Origin: an uncultured Succinivibrio sp.
GTDB lineage: Bacteria; Pseudomonadota; Gammaproteobacteria; Enterobacterales; Succinivibrionaceae
Length of the DNA stretch: 22,172 nt
Direction of reading: 5' to 3'
Assembly (NCBI GenBank): GCA_934218695.1
Contig: CAKQDA010000023.1
Span: forward strand, 1 to 22,172
In this document: in pieces, positions 15,374 through 22,172 of the stretch
How the letters are laid out: the number at the start of each line of letters is the position of its first letter
Position numbering within the stretch: position 1 is the stretch's first letter
Translations under genes and position numbers: made by a program
Notes under the pieces: generated by a model
Told to the model about the DNA's origin: nothing
The model's input: the letters and a program-made list of their open reading frames with translations, nothing else
Database searches by the model: none

Positions 15374-15640
15374 CTATTTTGAAGAATTTGGTGTTTGTAC
15401 TGGCTGATTCGATTGTGATGCTTCTTTTAATTCTTGTATTGAAGGTAGTGATGTACCTCCAAAACCGTCTCCTTTAACAATTCTGGTTAAAACTCTTTCT
15501 GCATTGTGATTACCTATTGCTGCCGCTTGAGTTACATTTGCGACATTTTCAGCATAATCCTCAGCCTGTTTATCGGAGTAACCATAGCCCCTTGCAAGGC
15601 TTGCTACTGTATCTTTTAGATGTCTATCTACGGCTGCACC
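15374..15640 (-). pseudogene. 88-codon C-terminal gene fragment cut off at a transposase remnant
   Basis: On the minus strand an open frame of 88 sense codons ends in TAG (15376-15374). It contains AVDRHLKDTVASLARGYGYS, then DKQAEDYAENVANVTQAAAIG and a polar, Gln/Ser-rich tail. It has no start. Directly upstream at 15643-15641 is a TAA, and the sequence beyond is IS110-type transposase coding on the other strand. The frame therefore breaks where the mobile-element remnant begins. The helical, Ala-rich composition recalls C-terminal regions of large secreted or conjugation-related proteins, but I do not recognise the family. Confidence 0.5.
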
Positions 15641-15948
15641 TTACAATTTACAAATTGAGTATAGGTGGCATAACCAAGACAGGAAACAGATATCTCAGAG
15701 CGCTCTTAGCACAATGTGTCTGTGCGGTTATACAGAATGCATCAAGGCATCTTGAACAAGGAAAGGATACACACCTCGATAGATTTGCTCTGAGATTAAA
15801 GCTAAATGGCAAACCAGCAAAGAAGATCATGATTGCTGTTGCCAATAAGATAATCAGAATATTATGGGCAATGCTAACTCAAAGAAAAGCCTTTGAAAAC
15901 AAAGCAAATGAGATATCAGATACATCTGCTGAACTTCAGCTTGCTTAA
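15641..15948 (+). mobile_element. IS110-family transposase C-terminal remnant
   Basis: From about 15655 the frame reads GGITKTGNRYLRALLAQCV, then GKPAKKIMIAVANKIIRILW to TAA (15946-15948). This is the C-terminal 'transposase 20' part of IS110/IS116/IS902 enzymes, with the GNRYLR motif and the conserved AVANK helix. The N-terminal DEDD catalytic domain is absent. IS110 elements lack terminal inverted repeats, so ends cannot be drawn. The left edge coincides with the break in the minus-strand fragment at 15640, consistent with an old insertion or deletion. Confidence 0.75.
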
Positions 15949-16272
15949 AAAGATTTGTTATAAAAACTCTTAGGAGAAATAGCAAAAAAGTTCCCACCAG
16001 GGAAATGCACAGAGAAAGATAAATTTGGCATAACAGGTAAAACTGGACTGTACCAAACCTGACGCTTTTAAAGGCAATAAATGCCGAGAAACTAATTAAG
16101 GAATACAGTCGCAAACACCATAGAGGTCAGAGTCGGCATAGTAAACAAGAGGCCGGATATATAGCTGCATTTACTACGTTATGAAAAGTTATCAAAATCT
16201 CTTGCAAGTTTAAGTGGGTCCATATATAAACCTGTAGAGCTTACAGAAGATAAAACGCAGTGCCTGCTGAAG
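15949..16272. other. Degenerate mobile-element debris
   Basis: No intact gene. A 47-codon plus-strand open stretch at 16041-16181 (between a TAA and a TGA) reads NLTLLKAINAEKLIKEYSRK, then HHRGQSRHSKQEAGYIAAF. Its composition resembles the middle helical part of IS110-type transposases, but this is a weak impression. Further codon-like sequence continues past the TGA to about 16230. ATGCCGA (16081-16087) and TCGGCAT (16133-16139) form an inverted repeat. The zone probably holds scrambled remains of the same insertion sequence. Confidence 0.35.
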
Positions 16273-16803
16273 TTATGTGTTCAGAGAGCAGTCAACAGAA
16301 GTACAGGCAACCTTCAGATAAGGAAACAGGACATTCACAAGATCATCTGTTCTCAGTTTAACTGTCATGGTGTTAACACCAGGATGACAGCCTATAAATT
16401 CTAATGACAGCAGTTCTCTGTCCATAAGAACTTTTACCTTTTTTGTTGTATCAGCTACAAGATCCAGAGGACTTACAGCACCTGTGCTTACGTTCAGAAG
16501 CTCTTTGAGCTCGTCATCGCCTGCAAAAGACAGATGTGATGAATTTATCTGTTTTGCAATGCTGCTCATTCTTACTTTTTTATCGCCTGATATCATCAGA
16601 AGAAAGTATTCATGCTGACGGTTTTTGAGCAGCAGATTTTTACATGGACAGAGATTTAATGTTTTTTCAACATCAAGCCCGTCCTGCATGGTAAGCAGTG
16701 GAGCATGCTCAAGCACCTGATAGGAAATATTGAGTTTATTTAGAGTGTCTAAAACTTCTGAAGATGACATTTTTTGAATTTTTATGAATACAAACAGAGC
16801 CAC
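16273..16803 (-). CDS. YbaK/ProX-type aminoacyl-tRNA editing protein
   Basis: The protein is 176 aa with the YbaK/EbsC domain. Features are CPCKNLLLK with the conserved Lys at 55, GAVSP (108-112) and HPGVNT (140-145). This family deacylates mischarged tRNAs; the PrdX/ProX branch clears Ala-tRNA-Pro and related errors. The GTG start at 16803 is supported by a perfect AAGGAG (16817-16812) at 8-base spacing. The downstream in-frame ATG at 16770 has no ribosome-binding site. It follows the DeoR-type regulator by 24 bases on the same strand, so they are probably co-transcribed. The exact tRNA substrate cannot be set from motifs alone. Confidence 0.88.
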   Translation of the reverse strand: MALFVFIKIQKMSSSEVLDTLNKLNISYQVLEHAPLLTMQDGLDVEKTLNLCPCKNLLLKNRQHEYFLLMISGDKKVRMSSIAKQINSSHLSFAGDDELKELLNVSTGAVSPLDLVADTTKKVKVLMDRELLSLEFIGCHPGVNTMTVKLRTDDLVNVLFPYLKVACTSVDCSLNT

Positions 16804-16827
16804 AGATGCGGCTCCTTAGAGGGAATA

Positions 16828-17622
16828 CTAGAATGACCAGCTGCTTTCTGTTGCAATTGTCACATCAACTTTACCGTGCTTAAGACCTACTGTCAGCTCC
16901 TCATCAAAAGGAGGTTTGTCAATGATGAGTCTTGAGATCTGGTTCCATGGCAGGAACAGACTTACTGCGTTGCGAGAGATCTTGCTTGAATCTGCCACGA
17001 CGATGGTTTCACTGGCACTGCGAGACATTGCCTTGTATGTTTCTCCAATTTCCAGATCAACATTGGATACACCAATCTGGTTAAGACCTGTCGCACCTAA
17101 AATTGCTTTGTTTACATAGATATTGGAAAAATAATTGATAGTCTCAGGCCCGAAGACACAGCTTTCATCATCGTTATAAACACCAGGACATACATGCACT
17201 CTGAAAGTTGGGTTTGAGCAAAGTGCTGATGCTATTGCATAAGAATCAGTAAAAACTGTCAAATCCTTCTTTTCAGCAGCAAGTCTTATGGCAACCTGCA
17301 GCGTGGTTACAGAACTTCCGATTGCAAGCACTTCGCCGTCACTGATGTAATGGCAGGTGGCTCTTGCAATGATTTCATACTGCTTGACGTTAACCATCTC
17401 TCTTTGCTTAAAGGATGGTTCCTTGGTTACAGCAGGAGCGGCACCTCCATAGGTACGACTGATAAGCCCCAGAGATTCTAGCTCATCCAAATCACGTCGA
17501 ATGGTTTCAGTAGAAACACCGATATCCTGAGACAGCTCAGATACTCTAAGAGCAGGGAACTCTTTTAATTTATCGGTTATCAGTTTCTGTCTTTCAGGTT
17601 TTGTAAGTTTTACTGTCTTCAT
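16828..17622 (-). CDS. DeoR/GlpR-family transcriptional regulator
   Basis: The protein is 264 aa. The N-terminal DeoR helix-turn-helix spans about residues 10-57 (RVSELSQDIGVSTETIRRDL, then LISRTYGGA). The C-terminal ISOCOT-like sensor covers about 75-255, with GSSVTTLQ (102-109), PGVYNDDESCVFGPETI (146-162), a 'LGATG...GVSNVDLEIGETYKAM' region (175-199) and ADSSK (210-214). Such proteins usually repress carbohydrate-related operons and respond to phosphorylated metabolites. It lies 123 bases after the last transporter gene on the same strand, so regulation of the Pot-like operon is likely. The TACAACAT boxes upstream of that operon are a candidate target, which is inference. Confidence 0.92.
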   Translation of the reverse strand: MKTVKLTKPERQKLITDKLKEFPALRVSELSQDIGVSTETIRRDLDELESLGLISRTYGGAAPAVTKEPSFKQREMVNVKQYEIIARATCHYISDGEVLAIGSSVTTLQVAIRLAAEKKDLTVFTDSYAIASALCSNPTFRVHVCPGVYNDDESCVFGPETINYFSNIYVNKAILGATGLNQIGVSNVDLEIGETYKAMSRSASETIVVADSSKISRNAVSLFLPWNQISRLIIDKPPFDEELTVGLKHGKVDVTIATESSWSF

Positions 17623-17658
17623 TTCAGAACCTGCTTCCTCACTTATGATTTAAAGACG

Positions 17659-17696
17659 GTGGCAATCATGTTTTACTGTTTTATTATAATTGCCAC
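17659..17696 (-). terminator. Hairpin after the transporter operon, possible weak terminator
   Basis: An 8-bp stem, GTGGCAAT (17659-17666) with ATTGCCAC (17689-17696), has a 22-nt AT-rich loop. On the minus strand the following CGTCTTTAAAT is not a strong T-run. It lies between the last permease gene and the DeoR gene, so it may allow partial read-through into the regulator and tRNA-editing genes. Confidence 0.45.
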
Positions 17697-17745
17697 TGCA
17701 TCTTTTTTCTATATGTTGTGTCTGATGATAATTTTAACTGACCTT

Positions 17746-18555
17746 CTAGATCCTGCCCTGTCTGCGGTGCATCATATAGACTGTAAGTGCACCTAACAGC
17801 ATCAGACCTGCAGCACCTAAGGTACTCATGGTTCCCAGTGTAGGTACCATTGGGGTATAGCCTGCCACCATCTTTGAATACAGCCACTTAGGAACAGTGT
17901 TGTCCACACCGGTGGTGTAAAGTGACAGAGGAAAGTTTCCCCATGAGAGCAGGAAGGCAAACAGCATTCCTGACCAGATCCCAGGCCACAGTAAAGGCAG
18001 TGTTACTCTCCAGAAGATCTGAAATGGAGTTGCTCCCAAATCTTTTGCAGCATCCTCTAATGTAGGATCAAATCCGTAAACCTGAATTGCGATAACCAGC
18101 GTTACGACAGGCGTGATCCATACGAGGTGGGCAAACACAGCTGTATGCCATGACAAAGGAATTCCGATGGCATTAAACCATAACAGCAGAGCAAGTCCTA
18201 ATACAGGCTGTGGAAAGAATACCGGCATTAAAATGATCTTCTGGAACAGTTTCTTTCCTTTCCATGAGAATCTTGCAAAGGCAAGAGCTCCGCAAAAAGC
18301 AATGATGGTGCTTAGAATGGTTACAAAGAATGCAATTAAAAGAGAGTTGCTTACAAGCTGGCTTATTTCAATTGAGTTTGCAGTCTTTGTCCACCAGTCA
18401 AGTCCCCACTTTTTAATAGGGAACATGAAGTAACGACCTTTTGAAAGTGAAGATAAAGCATCACATAGTACTGGAAGATAAATAAATCCGATAACTGCAA
18501 TAGTCCAGATTATGATAAAGGTTCTGTTGCGTCTTCCTTGTTTTGTGTATTCCAT
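17746..18555 (-). CDS. ABC transporter permease, PotC-like
   Basis: The protein is 269 aa, an inner-membrane permease with about six transmembrane segments (roughly 12-32, 68-95, 105-125, 137-158, 190-208 and 242-262). The EAA cytoplasmic loop that contacts the ATPase is at 167-192 (EDAAKDLGATPFQIFWRV, then LPLLWPG). This is the spermidine/putrescine/iron/phosphonate class of permeases. An AGGAGG ribosome-binding site lies 5 bases before the ATG, and the gene starts 9 bases after the PotB-like stop, so they are co-transcribed. The substrate is not deducible. A DeoR-type regulator downstream hints at a phosphorylated or carbon-source-linked substrate rather than a polyamine, but that is speculation. 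Confidence 0.93.
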   Translation of the reverse strand: MEYTKQGRRNRTFIIIWTIAVIGFIYLPVLCDALSSLSKGRYFMFPIKKWGLDWWTKTANSIEISQLVSNSLLIAFFVTILSTIIAFCGALAFARFSWKGKKLFQKIILMPVFFPQPVLGLALLLWFNAIGIPLSWHTAVFAHLVWITPVVTLVIAIQVYGFDPTLEDAAKDLGATPFQIFWRVTLPLLWPGIWSGMLFAFLLSWGNFPLSLYTTGVDNTVPKWLYSKMVAGYTPMVPTLGTMSTLGAAGLMLLGALTVYMMHRRQGRI

Positions 18556-18564
18556 AATGGCCTC

Positions 18565-19461
18565 CTAAGCTCTTCCCATGAGCTTGTCTAAATCGATCTT
18601 CTTGAAAGCATATAGTGTTAAGGTACCGATAATCAGGGTTAGCACTACAGCTAAGGCTGCGCCTTGTGGCCAATTCTGTGAGAAGGTAAATGACACATCA
18701 ATATCGTTGGTAATCACAATGATTGACTGACCGCCTAAGATCTTTGATTCAGACATTGATCCTGTTGCTAAGACAAAGGTTAATAACATTCCAATTAGCA
18801 CACCAGGCATTGAAAGAGGTAACTCAATCTGCCACCATGTTCTAAGGCGCGACGCACCTAAGTCTCTTGCTGCGGTTATTAGATCCTTTGGCACTAAAGC
18901 TACACCCATGATTACAGGGAACAGCATGTATGGTAAGAATGAGTAAGCAAGTCCCATTGCTGTCATACCTGGTGTGAACAGAATATCAGGTCCAGACAGA
19001 CCTACCATCTTACAGATACCATCTAAAACACCGTTCTTACCAAAGAATAAGATCCATCCATAAAGACGAACGTTTTCTGATACGAACAGAGGAAAGACAA
19101 AGAGAATACTGATAAAAGTAGACATACCTTTACCAAAGACTCTTACCATGCCTACGGCAACCGGATAGCAAACTACAGCTAAAACTGCAGTTACAAATGC
19201 TGCAAGTCCTATAGACCAGGCAAATGATCTCCATACAGAGCTTGAACCATCAAAAATGTGGATGAAGTTCTCTAATGTAAAAGAGGTAAATGCATGGAAT
19301 GATCTAGGTTCGGCAAATGAGAAACCTAATACCATGAATAAAGGTGCCACAAAGCCTATAAACAAAAGAATGTATACAGGTAGTGCACAGCGACCGCCTT
19401 TAGAACGGACAAAATCCTCAATCTTAGTAATAAAACTGTGCATTTTTACTTGAATAGACAT
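18565..19461 (-). CDS. ABC transporter permease, PotB-like
   Basis: The protein is 298 aa with about six transmembrane helices (about 27-50, 80-106, 115-135, 165-190, 218-238 and 265-285). The EAA loop is at 197-220 (AARDLGASRLRTWWQIELPL). It forms the membrane channel together with the PotC-like partner. A strong GGAGG ribosome-binding site precedes the ATG, and the gap to the ATPase stop is 13 bases. With the ATPase and the second permease it makes a complete core importer. Confidence 0.93.
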   Translation of the reverse strand: MSIQVKMHSFITKIEDFVRSKGGRCALPVYILLFIGFVAPLFMVLGFSFAEPRSFHAFTSFTLENFIHIFDGSSSVWRSFAWSIGLAAFVTAVLAVVCYPVAVGMVRVFGKGMSTFISILFVFPLFVSENVRLYGWILFFGKNGVLDGICKMVGLSGPDILFTPGMTAMGLAYSFLPYMLFPVIMGVALVPKDLITAARDLGASRLRTWWQIELPLSMPGVLIGMLLTFVLATGSMSESKILGGQSIIVITNDIDVSFTFSQNWPQGAALAVVLTLIIGTLTLYAFKKIDLDKLMGRA

Positions 19462-19474
19462 AATTGCACCTCCT

Positions 19475-20590
19475 CTATTCTGTTACAAAGATGGCATCTT
19501 CAGCGTTCCATCCAACTTTGATAACAGAACCAGTCTTGTACTCACCAACTTCTGATCTTGGTAACTCAAGGGTAATTTCCTTTTTGCCACATAGAAGCTG
19601 GAACTGAGATCTTGATCCTAGTGAGAACTGATTTAAGATCTTGCATTCAACCACGTTATCAAGAGTTATTCCTTCTTTAGCAAGCTTTAAAGCCTCAGGT
19701 CTTACAATGATGTAACCTTCTAAGTCCCTTCCATGAGGAACTACCTTAAAGTCCTGCTTAGGAAAATCTGAACTCTCCCAACCTCCTGTAGGCTTTACTC
19801 TGATTGGGAAGATGTTAACGTCACCAATGAACTCAGCCACAAAGCGTGAAACTGGGTGAGCGTAAATCTCTTCTGGGGTACCTACCTGCTTTAATTCACC
19901 TTTGCAAAGAACACCTACTCTATCTGACATGAACATAGCTTCTTCAAGTGAGTGAGTAATGTAAATAAAGGTCTTACCAGAACGTCTGTGCAGCTCTTTT
20001 AATTCCTTTTGCAGTGTCTTACGTAACTTTGCATCAATAGCAGATAAAGGCTCATCAAATAAAATGATCTCTGAGTCATAAGCTAAGGCTCTAGCAATAG
20101 CTACACGCTGACGCTCACCGCCTGAGCACTTCATAACGTTCTTGTTGTAGTAGTCCTCAGGTAAATGAACCAAATCCAACAGCTTTTGAGCTTTCTCAAT
20201 ACATTTTTCAGGAGCGATGCCCTTAACTCTCATAGGGAACTCAATGTTCTGACCTACGGTCATGTGAGGGAACAGTGCTAAGAACTGGAACACCATACAG
20301 GTAGGTCTCTTATCTGGAGGAAGTGTAGAAATACTCTTGTTTTCAAGCACAATATCTCCAGAGGTTGGCTGATCCATACCTGCTAGCATTTTCAAAATAG
20401 TGGTCTTACCTGATCCAGATGGTCCTACCAGTGTGAAAAACTCATTCTTTTTTACAATGAGGTTTACATTTTTAATAACTTTTACTTTGTCAAAATCTCT
20501 GCAAACATTTACAAGATCAAGTAGTGGTTGACCAGGAAGAACTTCAACTTTTGATTCGTCATCTTTTAAAGAGGTGGTTTTGCTATTCAT
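19475..20590 (-). CDS. ABC transporter ATP-binding protein, PotA-like
   Basis: The protein is 371 aa. Walker A is GPSGSGKT (56-63) and the Q-loop is FQFLALFPH (101-109). The signature is CSGGERQRVAIARAL (155-169), with Cys in place of the usual Leu. Walker B is IILFDE (175-180), the H-loop His is 213 (YITHS), and a C-terminal TOBE-like region at about 290-371 carries the PotA-type regulatory sheet. This is the first gene of the operon, with a GAGG site before the ATG. No substrate-binding protein gene lies in the operon or within the upstream 1.5 kb, so the binding partner must be encoded elsewhere or in an unusual form. Confidence 0.93.
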   Translation of the reverse strand: MNSKTTSLKDDESKVEVLPGQPLLDLVNVCRDFDKVKVIKNVNLIVKKNEFFTLVGPSGSGKTTILKMLAGMDQPTSGDIVLENKSISTLPPDKRPTCMVFQFLALFPHMTVGQNIEFPMRVKGIAPEKCIEKAQKLLDLVHLPEDYYNKNVMKCSGGERQRVAIARALAYDSEIILFDEPLSAIDAKLRKTLQKELKELHRRSGKTFIYITHSLEEAMFMSDRVGVLCKGELKQVGTPEEIYAHPVSRFVAEFIGDVNIFPIRVKPTGGWESSDFPKQDFKVVPHGRDLEGYIIVRPEALKLAKEGITLDNVVECKILNQFSLGSRSQFQLLCGKKEITLELPRSEVGEYKTGSVIKVGWNAEDAIFVTE

Positions 20591-20694
20591 AATTAAAACC
20601 TCATAAAGTAATTTTTATAAATTGGGAAATTAAGTAGCTCCCAAGTAAATGAAGTATGTGTTATGTGAAAGAATCAAACTTCATAAGTTAAAAG

Positions 20695-20776
20695 TACAAC
20701 ATAATAATGTTGTAATCAACACATTATTATTTGGTGTTACAACATTAGCTGTTTGACTTATTTGTAAGTACAACAT
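20695..20776. promoter_or_regulatory. Cluster of TACAACAT boxes upstream of the ABC operon
   Basis: TACAACAT occurs at 20695-20702, 20738-20745 and 20769-20776, and its complement ATGTTGTA at 20707-20714. The first and last of these form a perfect inverted repeat with a 4-nt spacer (20695-20714). Looser versions follow: ATGTTGAG near 20829 and ATGTTGCAAC at 20868-20877. All lie 105-290 bases upstream of the PotA-like start in a 410-base gap with no gene. This is the pattern of a multi-site operator, possibly for the DeoR-type regulator of the operon. Confidence 0.5.
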
Positions 20777-21021
20777 GAATAAAACAAAAGTTATGAAATT
20801 ATGTAGATATAACAACAGGTTAAATAAAATGTTGAGGTTGCAACTAGAATTACTGCTTTTATCGTAAATGTTGCAACTTGTTTAATAAAGTGCAAGTGCA
20901 CTAGCTAGGTGCTTTGTTTTCCCTATATTTGAGTGTCGTACTCAATTTTTTTCTATCAAACTACAATGTAGTTTTTTTCGATCAAAAACTTATAAATTGA
21001 TTAATGTCACTGTTTTTATAT

Positions 21022-21029
21022 GGGGGGGG
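21022..21029 (+). repeat. Poly-G tract (G8) ahead of the 62-codon gene
   Basis: Eight consecutive G in otherwise AT-rich sequence, 43 bases before the gene's ATG. It lies within an in-frame upstream extension (ATG 21004) that would encode a hydrophobic segment. Homopolymer G tracts of this size are prone to slippage. Confidence 0.6.
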
Positions 21030-21072
21030 TATAGTAGCTATATTGATTATTCTAATTTTAGGAGTTGAAATT

Positions 21073-21261
21073 ATGGCAATAAGTACTGCAGTTCAAAAGG
21101 GAAACATGGTTTACGTTTATGATGAAAAGGGAAAAGTCCTTTTTACGAGACTTGGTAAGTTACAAGGTTATACTTCAGATAGCGTATCTATAGAAACAAC
21201 AAAAAGTACATTGAGTGTTTTTGATCCAAAAAATCGTGTGGTTAAAACAGTGCACTTGTAA
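21073..21261 (+). CDS. Small conserved-looking 62-codon protein of unknown function
   Basis: The protein is 62 aa, starting MAISTAVQKGNMVYVYDEKG and ending NRVVKTVHL. It consists of short beta-type strands with a repeated 'VYVYDEKGKVLF ... SVFDPKNRVVKTV' pattern. I recall similar 60-80-aa proteins (MAI..VVQKG..VYVYDE.G) in many proteobacteria, with no known function. ATG 21073 is chosen because AGGAG lies 8 bases upstream. The in-frame ATG 21004 lacks a ribosome-binding site but would add a 23-residue hydrophobic segment through the G8 tract, so two products are conceivable. The gene lies alone between the transporter operon and the BspA-like gene. Confidence 0.7.
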   Translation: MAISTAVQKGNMVYVYDEKGKVLFTRLGKLQGYTSDSVSIETTKSTLSVFDPKNRVVKTVHL

Positions 21262-21330
21262 TTTTATTATGAATTAGTTTTGTGATATTTGATTAAAGAT
21301 CAATACGATTCATATTTAGTAGATGTACAG

Positions 21331-21418
21331 AACAAATAGCAAGATCTTCAAAGCTGACGAAAGGTTCGTTTATTGATAATTTTATCTGATAAAACTAATG
21401 AAGTGACTGCTATTTGTT
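21331..21418. other. Foldable non-coding element (nested inverted repeats)
   Basis: AACAAATAGCA (21331-21341) and TGCTATTTGTT (21408-21418) form an 11-bp closing stem. Two hairpins lie inside it: ACGAA/TTCGT (21357-21369, AGG loop) and TTTTATC/GATAAAA (21380-21394). Together they make a multi-branched fold in the 274-base gap between the small protein and the BspA-like gene. A structured leader or small RNA is possible, as is a recombination site. No promoter or T-run was clear. Confidence 0.4.
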
Positions 21419-21535
21419 AGCTGCTACGTTGTCCATTTAGTCTCACATTTTCAAGTAATCTCTCATTAAATTCCAAATTCAAAGCTAAGCTGTTTTTAAT
21501 TTCAGTATTTTCAGATCTTTGTTTAGGTATCGATC

Positions 21536-22172
21536 ATGAACTTTAAGAATTTTAAATATTACTTTAGGTTATATTTTAAATATCAACCAAGAACTCGAGA
21601 ACAATTAGATATTTTGCTAGATAGAGACGATGTCGAATATGAGCATATTAATGTTTCTCATATTACTGACATGTCTTTTTTATTCTGTTCTGATTCTTCT
21701 TTTACCGAAGATGTAGATGTAGTCACTCATAAGCTAAAGCCTAATCAAAAAGGTTTAATAAATTGGAATGTATCAAATGTAATTGATATGAGAGCAATGT
21801 TCTGTGGAGTTTCTGATTTTAATCAACCAATAGGAAATTGGAATGTATCAAATGTAACTGATATGAGAGCAATGTTCTGTGGAGCTTCTGATTTTAATCA
21901 ACCAATAGGAAATTGGAATGTATCAAGTGTAACTGACATGAGTGGAATGTTCTGTGGAGCTTCTGATTTTAATCAACCGATTGGAGAATGGGATGTATCA
22001 AGTGTAACTGACATGAGTGGAATGTTCAGTGGAGCTAAAGCGTTTAATCACTCACTTGAAGGGTGGAATGTTTCAAAAGTTACTAATATGAGAGAAATGT
22101 TCAAGGGGGCCGCATCATTTAACCAGCCAATTGGATATTGGAATGTTTCTAGTGTTACTAATATGTTTGCTT
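21536..22172 (+). CDS. BspA-like leucine-rich-repeat protein (DUF285/PF03382), 3' end outside the window
   Basis: The ATG at 21536 has AGG (21525-21527) 8 bases upstream, and the frame stays open to the window end (212 codons seen). After a short N-terminal part, the segment PRTREQLDILLDRDDVEYEH and ITDMSFLF is the usual lead-in of this family. From residue 76 come 25-residue repeats of the form NWNVSNVTDMRAMFCGASDF-NQPIG, five complete and one partial. Family members are often surface or secreted and bind host or other bacterial proteins. Here the N-terminus (MNFKNFKYYFRLYFKYQ) is aromatic and basic without a signal peptide, so location is uncertain. The function of this copy cannot be stated. 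Confidence 0.88.
   Translation, partial: MNFKNFKYYFRLYFKYQPRTREQLDILLDRDDVEYEHINVSHITDMSFLFCSDSSFTEDVDVVTHKLKPNQKGLINWNVSNVIDMRAMFCGVSDFNQPIGNWNVSNVTDMRAMFCGASDFNQPIGNWNVSSVTDMSGMFCGASDFNQPIGEWDVSSVTDMSGMFSGAKAFNHSLEGWNVSKVTNMREMFKGAASFNQPIGYWNVSSVTNMFA
21761..22172 (+). repeat. Tandem 75-bp coding repeats in the BspA-like gene
   Basis: Units begin at 21761, 21836, 21911, 21986, 22061 and 22136, the last cut by the window end. The first three are nearly identical at DNA level, including silent positions; later units diverge. This indicates recent duplication by recombination or slippage, superimposed on the 25-residue protein repeat. Confidence 0.9.

Noticed and set aside
21761..22172. Regular 75-bp repeats that could suggest a repeat array such as CRISPR
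   Set aside because: The repeats abut with no spacers and keep one reading frame encoding 25-residue BspA-like units.

Overview
The window is about 22 kb of an AT-rich bacterial chromosome. It begins inside a tRNA-Thr(GGU) gene that is nearly identical to the gammaproteobacterial version as I remember it. The gene mix is an oxygen/peroxide-defence rubrerythrin fusion typical of anaerobes, a lipoprotein alpha-amylase, a DeoR-type regulator, a Pot-type ABC transporter and a BspA-like repeat protein. This suggests an anaerobic, gut- or rumen-type gammaproteobacterium such as a member of the Succinivibrionaceae. That placement is inference from gene style only.

Layout. (1) 1-1240: tRNA-Thr with its terminator, then about 1.1 kb of gene debris: an ORF interrupted by one stop, and a C-terminal winged-helix-like fragment. 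(2) 1275-2456 (-): a three-module flavin reductase / rubredoxin / rubrerythrin fusion with a Fur-like operator upstream. (3) 2686-9327: the most interesting block. A Lhr-type helicase resembling BrxHI and a P-loop ATPase resembling BrxD (PF10923/DUF2791) form a minus-strand unit. A 643-aa protein of unknown family converges on the helicase, and the two stop codons overlap. A macrodomain ADP-ribose hydrolase-like gene is divergent from the ATPase. None of the core BREX genes (pglX methylase, pglZ phosphatase, brxC/pglY) lies in the window, so this may be a stand-alone helicase/ATPase system. (4) 9462-11039 (-): a small secreted protein and a long-form MmcQ/YjbR protein. (5) 11205-11990: a dead AAA-ATPase/PD-(D/E)XK protein, truncated at the N-terminus and carrying a nonsense codon. 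(6) 12128-13789 (-): a GH13 alpha-amylase lipoprotein. (7) 14231-16272: a second debris zone with a membrane-protein fragment, an intact AT-rich membrane-anchored protein, an 88-codon C-terminal fragment and an IS110-type transposase remnant. (8) 16273-20590 (-): an ABC transporter operon (ATPase, two permeases, no binding protein here), then a DeoR-type regulator and a YbaK/ProX-type tRNA-editing protein. (9) 20591-22172: an intergenic region with repeated TACAACAT boxes, a 62-codon protein preceded by a G8 tract, a foldable non-coding element, and the 5' part of a BspA-like leucine-rich-repeat gene built of 75-bp DNA repeats.

Functionally, region 3 looks like a nucleic-acid surveillance, repair or defence cassette: an ATP-dependent clamp/switch ATPase, a 3'-5' type helicase, an unknown partner and an ADP-ribose eraser. 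Regions 1, 5 and 7 are genomic scars around it. Region 8 is a self-contained uptake-and-regulation operon. All family names come from reading motifs; no database search was possible.
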